NCBI RefSeq assembly: GCF_000283155.1
Contig: NW_004454216.1
Location: 7,075,493 to 7,139,492, forward strand
Reading direction: 5' to 3'
DNA from: Ceratotherium simum simum
Taxonomy: Eukaryota > Chordata > Mammalia > Perissodactyla > Rhinocerotidae
DNA: 64,000 bases
Below the pieces are notes generated by a model. That model ran no database searches. It saw nothing but the letters and a program-made list of their open reading frames with translations, and was not told the DNA's origin. A program made the position numbers and the translations under genes. Below are positions 46,826 to 57,920 of the stretch, piece after piece. How positions within the stretch are numbered: the stretch's first letter is position 1; each line of letters starts with the position of its first letter.

Positions 46826-47335
46826 GTAGATAGGTAGATAGGTAGATAGATAGATGATAGATATGGGTAGGAGAGATTCATTATAGGAATTGACTCACAA
46901 GATTATGGAGGCCGAGAAGTCCCACGATCTGATCTGCCATCTGCAAGCTGGAGGCCCAGAGAAACTGGAGGTATAGTTCCAGTCCAAACCCAAAGTCCTG
47001 AGAACCAGGGGAGCCAATAGTGTAAGTTCCAATCCAAGTCCGAAGGCCCAAGGACCAAGATCATTGATGTCCAGGGGACAGGAGAAGATGGATGTCCCAA
47101 CTCAGGCAAGGGAGCAAATTCATCCTTCCTCCACATTCTCGTTCTACTCAGGCCCTCAAGGGATTGGATGATGCCCACCACATTGGTGAGGGCATCTTCT
47201 ATACTCAGTCTACTGATTCAAATGCTAATCTCTTCCCAAAACACCCTCACAGACAAGCACAGAAATAATGTTTTACCAGCTATCTGGGCATCACTTACCC
47301 AGTCAAGGTGACAAACAAAATTAACCATCACATGC
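46680..47335 (+). repeat. Ancient interspersed repeat ('GGTTCTCCAGAGAAGCAGAA' type)
   Basis: It starts 'gggttctccagagaagcaga' and 'accaataggctatagatag', and after the GATA array continues 'ggaattgactcacaagatta', 'tggaggccgagaagtcccac' and 'gattggatgatgcccaccac'. It ends 'aattaaccatcaca'. This is a common mammalian family, which I do not name. Confidence 0.75.
46713..46863 (+). repeat. (GATA)n microsatellite inside an older repeat
   Basis: A long, slightly imperfect array (gatagatagatagatagata), with GATG and GGTA variants, lying inside the repeat at 46680-47335. It is likely highly polymorphic. Confidence 0.95.
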
Positions 47336-50300
47336 ACCTAGTATATAACATAGGAGCTGCTTTAGAGTACTGAGGCTGCATGGAGGCAGAACATAAGATA
47401 AGGATGTGGAGAAGGGCTGGGGCCGAGAAAGGAAGCATACACTCCTGTTCCAGCCTTGGCTCTCATTTCCTGTTGGACCATGGGTTAGTCACGCTCTCTG
47501 TCTGAGCCTGGGTTCCATCCGCCTCTATAAAATGACGGGGTTGGATAAATGATCTGTAACATTCCTCCTGGCTCTAAAATTATATTCTCTGTGTCACCAA
47601 AGAATCCTCTTTCTGATAAGGAGAAAGGCTAAGCTAATTTCTTTTCCCCTTTCTACAATTTAAATGTCCTTTTGCTTTTCATTTATATGTAAATGTATGA
47701 GTCTTTGACCAAAACAAAATTACCATCTCTGGGTCACTCCTCAGCCTTCTCTTCATTAAAATACAGCTGCAGATTTCTGGGACCAAAAAGGGAAAAGAAA
47801 ACAGTTACTAAGTCATCCTGACTTACCAGTCCTAGAGTACCAGGGAGTAATTATGGGGGTGGCCGGTAGGGTAACCAAGAGAGGTGCTCACACAAGGAAA
47901 TTTTGTTGGGCACAGGCCTCCACCTATCTCCAGCCTTTGTCCTTGAAGGAGAGCAGCTGTTCTGTATGAGAAAAACACAATTTAGGGAGGTCAGGGAGCG
48001 AAACTGTAAAATCCTGGGCTTCAGAGTTGTAGCACCCAGTTCAAATCCTGCATCTCCTACTTTGTGTCCTTGAGCAAGTCACTTAACCTCTCTGAGCCTC
48101 AGTTTCTTCTCTGTAAATGAGAGAATATCAACTTCAGAGGTTTGCCAAGAGCAGTAAAAGGTAACGTGCTAAAGCATAGATATTATTAAACAAATTATAA
48201 TGACAAGAGGAATGAGACAAGTGGTATGTTAAAGATAGCAGAGAGCATACTATAGGCATGTGATGGGAAGAAAGCTAGTCACACAGTCCCTCTTTATTTC
48301 AGTGGACACATACGTTGCAAGCTGGGGCAGGAGTAGGGGGTGCAAAATGGGAAAATATTGAGGAATTATCCTTCCCTCACAGAGCTGCAGTGTGGTTGGG
48401 AGATGAGGCTTACAGAATTGAAGGGCTGAGCAAACCAAATGCCTAGAGCACTGGTTGTTGATGCCTTTATGAACAAGGGAAGCCAGAATCGAAGCCCCTT
48501 CTCTTCCAATCTTGAGAGTCTAGGGTTCTAGAAAAGTAGGCTTTTATGGACGATTTGGACCTTGAAGAGTGGTAGGATTAGGATATGACCATTGTAAAAA
48601 AGTGGAAAAGCCCATGGTGATTGGATAGGGTCAGATTATGACAGGAGGCATAGAAATTCATTAGCCAGGTTAGCCTTGCTCTGGATGGCATTGGGGAGCC
48701 ATTGAAGGTTTTTAGTCAAGGAGTATCCCAGTGAAGATAATATTTACGACAGCTTAGCCTAAAAGCAGTGAATGGGAAAACTAAAGGAGTAAGAGAGGTG
48801 TAGGAGAGGACAAGAAGGGGATGAGGACAGGATGGGTGGTAATCTTCCTTCAGTCATGCTTCAACTGCATCCTCCGAGCTAGTCATCAAGTCTTGTTGAT
48901 CTCTCTTGAAATATCTTATGCCCATCCCTTCTATGAGTTACTTCATCCATCCAAAGAATAAGTTTTCCAGTTGGATTGACTGGAAGACAAGCACCACTGA
49001 TAAAGGCAAGGAAGTTGAAGTGGAGAACTAGTTTGACTGAAGATAGATAATAAATCTGGTTTTTGTTATGTTGGATTTGTGGTAATAACTGAAAGTTCAA
49101 GTGGAAAAGTAAAGTTGGATTAACTTTTTCAACATGACTGAAAGTGACTTTTCTATTCAAACAACATGAAATTGGAGAGTCTAACCAAAATCAGATGCAG
49201 GGTAAAAAAAAAAAAAAATTGAACATATTCTGTCACTCTCTTCTCTTTTGATGTATAATTACTATGTGAGGAATGAGTATATTTGCATAGTTTGTATTTT
49301 CTTCGGATGGAATGGTGATGGAAGTGTTATATAAGTTTATTAAACCAAAATAAATAAATAAAGAAGTAGGAAATGGAAAATGTGGATCAATATTTTAGCT
49401 TTTTAGAGGTGTGATTTAAAATATACCTATCATGTAATTGGATTCTATGAAGGAACCTGTGACTAACATAAATGAAACTCTGATGATTCTAAGCCATATT
49501 TTAATTATTTAGAAGGAAAATAGATTCTCAGAGGGGAGACCATCTTCCCATTCCATCTGTGAAAATTAGAGGAAAGCTTCACCAGACCACTGGGCTTGTA
49601 ATGTTCAGTCTTGAGGGCTCATTTTACCTAATTTCTTCATAAAAGAAGAGTCCTGAAGACAGATGCTTGCCCCGTCTCTCAGTTATTGGAGTATCCCTCA
49701 TTCCCACACCTTTCAGTTTCTCTCTCCTAACTTTTATCTCTGTCCTCTTGTGCCTTATTGATAGCAACTATAGAGCAGTAGTTATGAAGTGGTTATGAAA
49801 CGTGTATTTGAAGCAGAGATGATTACGTGGTTTGGGAAGGAAGGGGAAAGGACTAAATAAAAGGAAGTGACTCTAAGCTGTTAAGAAAGAGACGACCATT
49901 AATAGCAACATCTTGATTTTGTTAAGAGGCAAGCCGAAGCCATCCGAAACAGGCAGGGAACAAGGTGATAATAAGAGAAAATGTGTTTCTCAGACAAAGG
50001 AGCAGACAGCAGGGGACAGCAGTTCAGGGAAAGAGGCGACCATTAGGGAGAGTGTGCCGAGAGGACGTGCTGATCCCTCTGAATCATACTGGTGGAAGCA
50101 CAGCCCGTTTGAACTCCTTGGCAACTTCAGCCTGGTCTCCAAGTGGATTGGGGGAATGAGGACAAAAGAAAAGTTCACTCTGAGTTCCTCTCATCAGAGC
50201 AGGGGAAATTGCTTTGAGGCCAGCACTAGAAGATGTTAATGGTAGAAAGCAGAACCCAGTAAAAGAAGAAAAAAATGTCAGGTCACTGGGAGCTTGCCCA

Positions 50301-50671
50301 GCATAAAGTGAGATAAAATCACCACTGACAAGATGTTCAGCCGAGGTCCTACCCCATATTGCTGTGCAAGTCACTTCTAACCAGTGCTCAGCTGGCTAAA
50401 ATCTGAAGATAATGCCTCAACTGCTCTGACAATGTTCGTTCGCTTGACAAACAGTAATTGGGCTCTCAAGGTGTCAGCCAGGACTATAGCTGTTAGTGCT
50501 GCAGGGTGCAATGGGAGCCCTTATGTCCTTGTACCAACTGGTTTAGTGAGTCAGAATGGATCACTGGAAAGTGAGTACTGGGAAATCGCTGCTGACCCTG
50601 GAAGGGCACAGCCCAGCAGACAATAGTGAAACCAGCAAACAGTTAGCCATTGATGATTAAGCAGTTAGTAA
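47336..50671. other. Intergenic, two MIRs
   Basis: A forward MIR-like stretch at about 47440-47600 and a clear forward MIR at 47998-48190 ('ccttgagcaagtcacttaac', 'ctctctgagcctcagtttct'). The rest, including 48200-50670, shows no recognised gene or repeat, apart from a short A-run near 49206. Confidence 0.5.
47998..48190 (+). repeat. MIR SINE
   Basis: 'caaatcctgcatctcctact', 'ccttgagcaagtcacttaac', 'ctctctgagcctcagtttct' and 'gtaacgtgctaaagcatag' in forward MIR order. Confidence 0.9.
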
Positions 50672-50674
50672 CTT

Positions 50675-51550
50675 TGGGGGATAGAAATTGGCCACCTTAA
50701 AATATGTCTCTGCCTGAAAGACACTTTGATCCCCACCCCCACTAACTGACCAAAAGTGCTTGGGTTGGGAGGCCTGCCCCCAGAACAGGCCATCACCATG
50801 GACATCTCCAGGTATCTGGGAGGGTCCTTGCTAAGACCTGTCTTGCTTCTGGTTACCCTTTGTAAGAGACATTTACATTTGTAAAGGAAATCTCCATTTT
50901 TAAAAGTGTCTTCTTCCCTGTACCAGGAAGGGTGGGGGGTGGCGATGGCCTTACCTAGAAACTTATCAGAATGGAAGGTGAAGACTTAAATCTACATGCT
51001 AAACTTACCCATTGTTAACTGTGCTATTTAGGCAATATGCTATCTGACTCTCACGGGGTTCCTACAGATGACATCTCCCTGGAAGCCTGGGTCACTATGG
51101 TAATGGGTGTTTGAGCTATTTTTTCAGGAGTTGGAACCCCTTGCCCACTTTAGCCCGGTTGAGACCACCAACCCGTCAACTGGGCCCACACAGACATATG
51201 TCCAATAAGCGACATTTTGACGTCAAGAGGTTAAAACCCCAACCTCAGGGGATGCTAACGCCATCATTCTGTGAACATGCATCCTACGAAGAGGCATGAA
51301 GTCTGACAACATTTGCAGAGATCATCAATTACCTCATCTCTCCTCACCTCCAATCATTTCAGACCGACTTGCCCCCTACCCCATAAATATCCCTGAGCCC
51401 CTATTTCGGGGAAGCGGATTTGAGATTCATTCTCCCGTTTCCTCACTTGGCTGCCTTGTGATTATTAAACCCTCTCTCTCTGCTGCAATCTTGTCATCTT
51501 AGTGTTTGGCTTTCTGGGCAGCAGGCAAAAATGGACCTGGTGCGGTAACA
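50675..51550 (+). mobile_element. Probable ERV LTR (solo), about 0.88 kb
   Basis: It starts near 'tgggggatagaaattggcca' and 'ccttaaaatatgtctctgcc'. It has a TATA-like 'ccataaatatccctgagccc' (about 51381), an ATTAAA-type signal in 'gattattaaaccctctctct' and a CA end in 'ggtgcggtaaca'. No viral internal region or primer-binding site follows. The ends are approximate, and no target duplication was confirmed. Confidence 0.5.
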
Positions 51551-53219
51551 ATAGGGTAAGATGTAGGAGAGCCGAAGTGGTAACTGCAAAGAAATACGTG
51601 TCTGTTTAAACTCCTTAAGAAGCAAGACACAGCGACTGCTAGTCTTTCTTCACCAGGCCTAGCAGTTCTCATCCGTAAGAGATGTTGAACGAGATGAGTT
51701 GCACCTTCCCTTCGGGCAGATGTAGAATGGTTCTGAGAGATATCTGCTCACACCGTGGAGTTGGGACAACATGGGGATCGCTTAATGTGGGACCCTGTAA
51801 CCAGCTGCAGGACCTAGAAACTATAGGTGCTTTTTCTGTATATTCTGATGAGCCATTGAGAAATTTTCAAATGCTAGAGATGCCAAAGCCTTCCATCCAG
51901 ATTCTAAACCAAAGGCTGCAAAAACTAGGCACAGCTAGATTCCGTTTGGCTAGCAGAATATTTTTAAAAAATTGATCCAGTATTTAAAAATTGTAAGATT
52001 TCACCTGAAAATCCAGACTGTTGGCTTCTCTGAGAGACTGGGAGATCTGACAGCACTGGACCCACAGTGGCAATTAGTGAGAGGTGAGTAGCAGCTGTCC
52101 CATTGAGAAGGGGCACCTGCTATCTAGTGTGACCACCTCTACCACTCACACTAGGGTGACTATATAACTTGTTGTCCACACTAGGGCACTTTTGAGAGTA
52201 AGACAGGGTGCTATTAGTAATTATGCCTGGACCACAGACATAAACCAGGTTTGTTGTGGGCAATGAAGATGTATGGTTACCCTAATTCACAGGGCTTACA
52301 CTGGGCTTGCTTTGTCCTTCTCTGCCCACTGTTATTTGAGTTATGTGGTCATAAGTCAGGGATTCTCATGAGGAAAAAGAGAGAGAAAAGGTGTAAAATG
52401 AGGAAGAAACCTGAAAGTTGAGAAAAAGGAAGGAAATGAAAAAGAATATTAAAATGAATGCCAATTACACCAAACCTTCAGGTAAAGGCAGAGCCTTGCT
52501 GGTGGCTGGCTCAGCGTGTAAGTTTGACCTTCCTGGCTCCCTGCCCTACACAGCACTGTCAGTTTTAATAAGCTGTAATCCCGTAGCTACCAGTGAGACT
52601 AATCAAACTGCAGAGAGCAGACTGTTCCTAATCAGGAAGGCACAGAATAATTATTTAACTCTGTAATTTCTCAGTGAGCTCCAAGCTGCCTCAACAGAAA
52701 AAAACATCCTGGATAAGATAGTTGCTTACACACTCTAATCTTGACCTTTTGATGGTCTTTGTGTGAAATTTTTATTAAAATGCTTTAATTACACAAGTAT
52801 TTGGTTTAAAAAATGTTTTAAATGAATCTTTTCCCTTATTCCCAGAGAATAATAAAATCTCTCTCCCCCGAGGCATATAGGAAACCTCAGACCTCTATTG
52901 ATTACCTGAGGCCACTTGAACTGATCACAGACCCAAACCCTTTCAACACTATTCAGGGTGTGATTACAGTCCCCAAACTGGGATGGGAGGGATTTGGGGA
53001 CATGGAATGGCAACTCACATTGAGTACCTACAGACCTACAGGTGCCAGAATGGTTCCGTGGGCTACACATGCCAGTGCCAGCTATTCCCCATTGGAGGAC
53101 TGGGAGCCAGGACGGAGCTACAGCAAAGCTCCAGAGGCACCCTATACCTCAGGGCCAGAAGGCCCCTCTGTTCAGTCCTGCTTCTCTTAGCCCCTTCAAC
53201 CCAGGAGCACGTCACAAGA
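51551..53219. other. Intergenic, no recognised element
   Basis: I see neither gene nor named repeat. The longest open frames (97 and 122 codons) have no recognisable protein features. Confidence 0.45.
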
Positions 53220-53510
53220 AGCTATTTAGTGCAATGGTTAACTGTTGAGTTTTAGTCAGATGGAGCTCAAGTCTAAGCCACAAACTGACTAGTGGTAGGC
53301 CCTTAGGCAAACTGCTCAACCTTCCAGAAATTCCCGGTAGGCCCTCAGGCAGGACACTCAACCTTCCTGAAACTCAGTTCTTAACATAGGAATAATATCA
53401 ACACCTCACAGCCATGCTGTAAGGGTCAATGAGACATGTACGGAAAGCATTTACTAAGGTGCCCGGCACATTAAAAATGCTCCACAGACTGTGGTTATTA
53501 TTATTTTTAT
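53220..53510 (+). repeat. MIR SINE with internal tandem duplication
   Basis: Forward MIR: 'gtgcaatggttaactgttga', 'actcaaccttcctgaaactc' and 'taaggtgcccggcacattaa'. A 42-bp unit is tandemly duplicated inside it (53294-53335 and 53336-53377). Confidence 0.75.
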
Positions 53511-53751
53511 TATGTGCTAGTCTGGCCTCCAGGCCCCTAATTATATAGAGACAGGTCTATCACTGAATCTCCTTCTTGGATTCTCCATTTAGTGTGAGTG
53601 CACTTAAAACAATGACTACAGATGGAACAAATGAAGAAAACTTTTTTTCCAATGGAGAACATTTCTGGTACCATGGAAATTTAATATTTTGTTTAATAGA
53701 CTCACTACTATTTATAGGAAACAAGACAGTCTATTTTTTTAATTAAAAATG

Positions 53752-53757
53752 TTTATT
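53752..53757 (-). promoter_or_regulatory. Candidate QTRT2 poly(A) signal
   Basis: AATAAA on the - strand, preceded by CC and followed by a T/A-rich stretch. An alternative hexamer lies at 53914-53909. Confidence 0.3.
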
Positions 53758-54060
53758 GGCTATTGACTTTAATAGATTTACATTAAAGACACATTTTTTC
53801 AAATGTGCTAATAAGAACAAGACCCAGAAAAATAGACAATGTTGGGCAGAATTTTCAGTGTTTTGAACATAAATAAAAAGTCATAAATTTTATATGGATT
53901 CTGGGATATTTATTAACACTCCTCCAACAATGGGTTTGGCATTGAGTGGGAATATAAACATATGAACAAGACCAATCCAATATATTTCAAAACAGATCCT
54001 TGAAAACAGAAACTCTGCCTTTCATAAGTACCCTTGTCATTCATGGAGGAGAGGTTATAG

Positions 54061-54110
54061 GAATGTCCATGAATTCCAGAATTCATGAATTTTAGAATTC
54101 ATGGACATTC
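54061..54110. repeat. Perfect 16-bp inverted repeat (50-bp palindrome)
   Basis: The left arm GAATGTCCATGAATTC (54061-54076) is the exact reverse complement of 54095-54110. The 18-base loop itself contains the palindrome AATTCATGAATT. Confidence 0.95.
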
Positions 54111-54167
54111 TTAAACCACTAATAAAAGAAAACCATATAGATGGGCACATAAAAATACAGTTAACCA

Positions 54168-54399
54168 GGGGCCAGCCCCACGGCATAGTGGTTGGGTTTG
54201 GCGTGGTCTTCTTCGGCAGCCCACGTTCGTGGGTTCAGATCCTGGGCGCAGACATATACCATTTGTCAGCCACTCTGTGGCAGTGACCCACATAACGTAG
54301 AGGAAGATTGGCGTTAGCTCAGGGTTAATCTTCCTCAAGCAAAAAACAAGGAAGACTGGCAACAGATGTTAGCTCAGGGGTAATCTTCCTCAGCATAAA
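54168..54399 (+). mobile_element. ERE SINE (older type), forward
   Basis: 'ggggccagccccacggcata', 'gtgggttcagatcctgggcg', 'aggaagattggcgttagctc' and a second 'ggaagactggcaacagatgt' module. It is flanked by AAAAATACAGTTAACCA (54151-54167) and AAAAATACAGTAACCA (54400-54415), a duplication with one indel. Confidence 0.9.
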
Positions 54400-55898
54400 A
54401 AAAATACAGTAACCACATAATAATTAAAAATAATGTTCAATAATGCCCGCTAAAATGAACAAACAGCAAAATATAGCACAAGAATGTGAAAAAAATATAT
54501 TTCACACACCTACAAACAAAACAAAGGCATCTTTTTGGTTCTATTGTTGTTTTTACAGAAACTATGTGCGTACACGTACATGTATGTGTATTCTTAGGAA
54601 AAACTTGACAAATATAGAAAAGCACAAAGAAAATTAAAATCACCTGTCACACCTTCAACACAAATGTCACTCCTTTGGTGAGAGCAAAAAAAAAACTCAT
54701 AGAATCAGAGACAATGCAAGAAGCTCTTCCCAGCCTCAGGATCTGCTGATGCCAATTCACCAACCACTTCAAAATCCACAGGCCAAATCTCTTTTTTAGG
54801 CTCTCAAATATCTGTACTGTTGCCTGGCTCCTGGCACCACGGCATTTTTCAACAGGCCAAGAGTGATCAATAAACAAGGACACAAGGAAGGCTATGACTC
54901 TAATCTAAAACTTCTTGGTCCCCAAATATTAGGGCCAGATGGAATCTTAGAAGTACATTTAGTCCTATGCACTGTACCTGTCCCCATTTTTTCAAGAGGA
55001 AACAGCTATGGAGAGGTTGAGTTGCCCAGTTGTCACAACTGAGTAGAATTGAAACCTGATCCTCTAACTGCCAGGCCAGGGCTCTGTCCAAGTGGACACA
55101 CGGAATGTGTAGCCTCAAGTGATGGGGCTACAGTTATTATGTGGTTAGACTATTAATGAGCCTGAGGGACAGATCACAGTGGATCTCTGTGATCAGATGA
55201 AAGCAGCTCAGCAAGTTTCGGCTCCTAACAGGCAACTGCATTGGCTCTAGGGGGACAAGTCACAAACAGACCATGTGGTCAAATGAAGGAGTGTGCCTGG
55301 GCCAACCGATCATAGGGGCGATGTGTGAGCCCCACCTTCCATAGAGACGGGAGCCTGCTTAAGTCACAAGAGCCATTTCTGACTGAACTGCACTGCCGGG
55401 GCAGTGTGGAAGGCAGAAATGTCCATAAGAGGTCCCTGAGACGATAAGGATTAAAATAAAGAAAACTCTTGAATCAGCCAGATTCCTTCTCCAGTCAACA
55501 GACATGTGTCCACAGAAGTCATGCTACTCATGACCAATCATCTCCCTTCAAGCTCCAATCCAGCTCAGTGAACCCTCAGAATCTCATCACCCCCACTTCA
55601 CGGCTGTCCCTTCACATCTAAAGCTTTTGTCTTTGACTAAACAAATCTCTATTAGAGTTAGCACAGAAACATTAAAGGTCATGGCTCAATTCTTTCTGAT
55701 CAACCCAGGTCATTTAAGTCTTTAGAAGAAATCTCTTGAGCCTCAAGTGGGCAGAGTTCGGTACAGACGTTCCTTATTTGAGCAGACCTTATTCTCAAAC
55801 ATAAATATTAAAGCTAAGATCCTTTCTTGTTCTCTTCTCCCCAAATTACAATAGCGGTACAGGCTCAAGGTGCAGATTCAGACTGTGTATGCCAGGTC

Positions 55899-56130
55899 TC
55901 AAGATGCCTGCCTATGGATGAGCTCTTTCAACTGTGCTAGTCTGCCACTTTTCAGCGCTTCCCGGATGGAGTGGAAAAATCCAAAGTAGTGTTCAAAGTT
56001 GTGCATCATAAGCAGGACCCCAGCCAACAGCTCGTTGGTCACCAGCAGATGGTGGATGTACGCACGAGTATGATTCTGACAGCAGTAACAGGAACACCCT
56101 CTCACAAGCGGCTCAAAGTCCTCCTGGTAC
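55899..56130 (-). CDS. QTRT2: QTRT2 last coding exon: zinc site and C-terminal helices
   Basis: This 232-bp coding segment follows a 'cctttctcag' acceptor on the - strand and runs to TGA at 55901-55899. It reads Tyr-Gln-Glu-Asp-Phe, then Arg-Gly-Cys-Ser-Cys-Tyr-Cys-Cys, and ends His-Arg-Gln-Ala-Ser. The Cys-x-Cys-x-x-Cys motif, followed 26 residues later by His (Met-Met-His-Asn), is the structural zinc site of the TGT family. The helical end (Leu-Met-Met-His-Asn-Phe-Glu-His-Tyr) forms the subunit interface in known TGT dimers. Protein conservation with human is very high. The methionine at 56105 is internal, not a start. Confidence 0.97.
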
Positions 56131-57802
56131 CTGAGAAAGGAAGTTACAGTGATATTTCAGAAAGGGAAGAATACAAGAAATCCACAACCTAGGCTATCTA
56201 TTCTGCTGGTGCATAACCAATAATTAATAACATCACTGGGAAATATAGTGCTGGGCACCTGCTTAAGATGGCAGTGTGGCCCAAAGTCAACAAAGCACAA
56301 TGAGCCAGGAGACTCAGGAGTCTTCCTCCGATGGATACGGCCTCCTGGACTGAGGCTTACCAAGGAGCACTGAGAGACAGTCGTGTGGTCACTCTCTCAT
56401 GCTGGGCACTGTTAGTCACACTGTAAAGGCATACAATGTTACGAAATGCTGTTCTGATGGACGACACTTTTCTCCCATTTGCCACCAGAACTAGTATCAA
56501 AAGACATGCCACGACCTTTCACTTGCACAGCTTTTTGCAGTTTACAAAGCATTTTACATACATTGTCTCATTTAATCTCTGCAACCCCCCTTGGAGATGG
56601 GCATTTTTATTGTCATCTTACTGATGAAGACTACTAAGGGGGCTAAGAGGGAGGGCTCTGGAGCCACAACACCTGGGTTGGACTCCTGGCTCACGACTCA
56701 CTGGGGCAAGTCACTTACCCTCCCTCTGTGTCTTCGTTTTCTCATCTGTAACGGTAATAAGGGTCATAACAGTGCCTACCGTTAGAGTTGTTACAAGGAG
56801 TAAACGAGTTAATATAGTAAAGGGGTTGGACACTGCTGGGCACATACTAAGCACTACACATGTGTTACCTTTGATCAGCTATTAAACAGAAGTTAAATGA
56901 CTTGACCAAAGTCACATAGTCATGAGCAGTGCTAGGATCTGAACTCCCAATCTCCAAGACTTCATTCAGGTCTAGTGCTGATAGTAAGAACATTACAATT
57001 TCCAGTTCAATCGATAATGTAGAGGGAATTTTGGTAGTAACCATTTATATTAACCTAGCACTTTAAAAACAGAAATGAATCTCCTTGGCTATTTTTCAAG
57101 AAGTTAAATGTGGTAAACACCACCATTTCAGACCTACAATCAACAGGACCCTAGAGAATATAGATAAGAACTAGGAATTTCATATTCTTTCATAACTTTT
57201 CAAGTCTGTACTATTACTAGAAAGACATAAGTCTAAGTCTGAATCCCTGTAACATCCTTTTACACAAGACCAAGCACACCCAGCACTAAAGAGTGAACCA
57301 AACTCATAGGAAAACCACTCTCTGGGTCACTGATTATTAGCACTTTTGGCCAAATACAAAGTTACAAGATATCTTAGTCCATTCTTTATAGAGGCAAATA
57401 TTTTATTTGAGATTTATAATCTGTATATAACCAAGATGACTTAAGTTCCCTAAAATTTAAAAACTTTGTTGTGTTTTATCTTGAAATCCTTATTTTGTTC
57501 TGTCATTATTTAAAGTAACTGGAAGGAGTAAACACATCAAACAATGGATTTGGTCTAATCTTTCTGATAGCTCTTCTAAAACAATAGTTATCCAGCCTCA
57601 GTTTTCTGACAAGACAAAGTACACAAATTCATCTGCAGAAATAAAGTTTTTTTGGAACTGAATTTGAGAAGGTCCAAATAATACCCAACTATAAATTTTA
57701 TATGAAGTCATAAACTGAAAAGGGAACAGTTACATAAACTTTTAAAACAGACTGAAATTAAAAAATCAGAAATCAAAATCCCAACTTAAAAAAATTCCTT
57801 AC
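56131..57802 (-). other. QTRT2: QTRT2 last intron (1.7 kb)
   Basis: GT-AG intron on the - strand. It contains a reverse MIR (about 56505-56990) split by a forward MIR (about 56640-56885). The AT-rich part 57000-57780 shows no named element. Confidence 0.8.
56505..56990. repeat. MIR inserted in MIR (opposite orientations)
   Basis: The outer reverse MIR runs 'cagtttacaaagcattttac', 'attgtctcatttaatctctg' and 'cttactgatgaagacta', and resumes at about 56888 with 'gttaaatgacttgaccaaag' and 'gctaggatctgaactcccaa'. Between them is a forward MIR: 'gggctctggagccacaacac', 'ggcaagtcacttaccctccc' and 'gggcacatactaagcactac'. Confidence 0.75.
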
Positions 57803-57920
57803 TTTTTTTCCTTCAGATTAATTTCAAATGATGTCATTTCTTGGTTGCAATGGGTTGTTTTAATTTTCTTTGTTTGATGCACATATTTTATTTCTTCCTG
57901 TGTCCCATTCTGTTGTAATA
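57803..57920 (-). CDS. QTRT2: QTRT2 coding exon: divergent linker
   Basis: This 118-bp exon is too short to stand out as an open frame. I found it by reading the - strand between the two flanking exons. It follows 'ccttcag', starts TATTACAACAG and ends in a run of seven A before 'gtaagg'. With the last T of the previous exon it reads [12 protein letters not shown], then [15 protein letters not shown]. The final AA joins the G of the last exon as Lys. It is a polar linker specific to QTRT2, between the barrel and the zinc site. Its middle differs more from the human protein, as remembered, than the other exons do. Confidence 0.93.

Larger units (their letters stand above)
53735..55898 (-). other. 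QTRT2: QTRT2 3' UTR (possible extent)
   Basis: On the - strand after the QTRT2 stop I see no AATAAA for about 2 kb. The first are at 53914-53909 and 53757-53752. The second sits in a typical gene-end context (CCAATAAACATTTTTAATT). If it is the real end, the 3' UTR contains an oppositely oriented ERE SINE (54168-54399), a 50-bp palindrome (54061-54110) and a MIR-like stretch (about 54930-55100). The extent is inferred. Confidence 0.35.

Noticed and set aside
46645..46881. Tyr/Leu/Ser-repeat open frame (78 codons, - strand)
   Set aside because: A translation of the GATA microsatellite.
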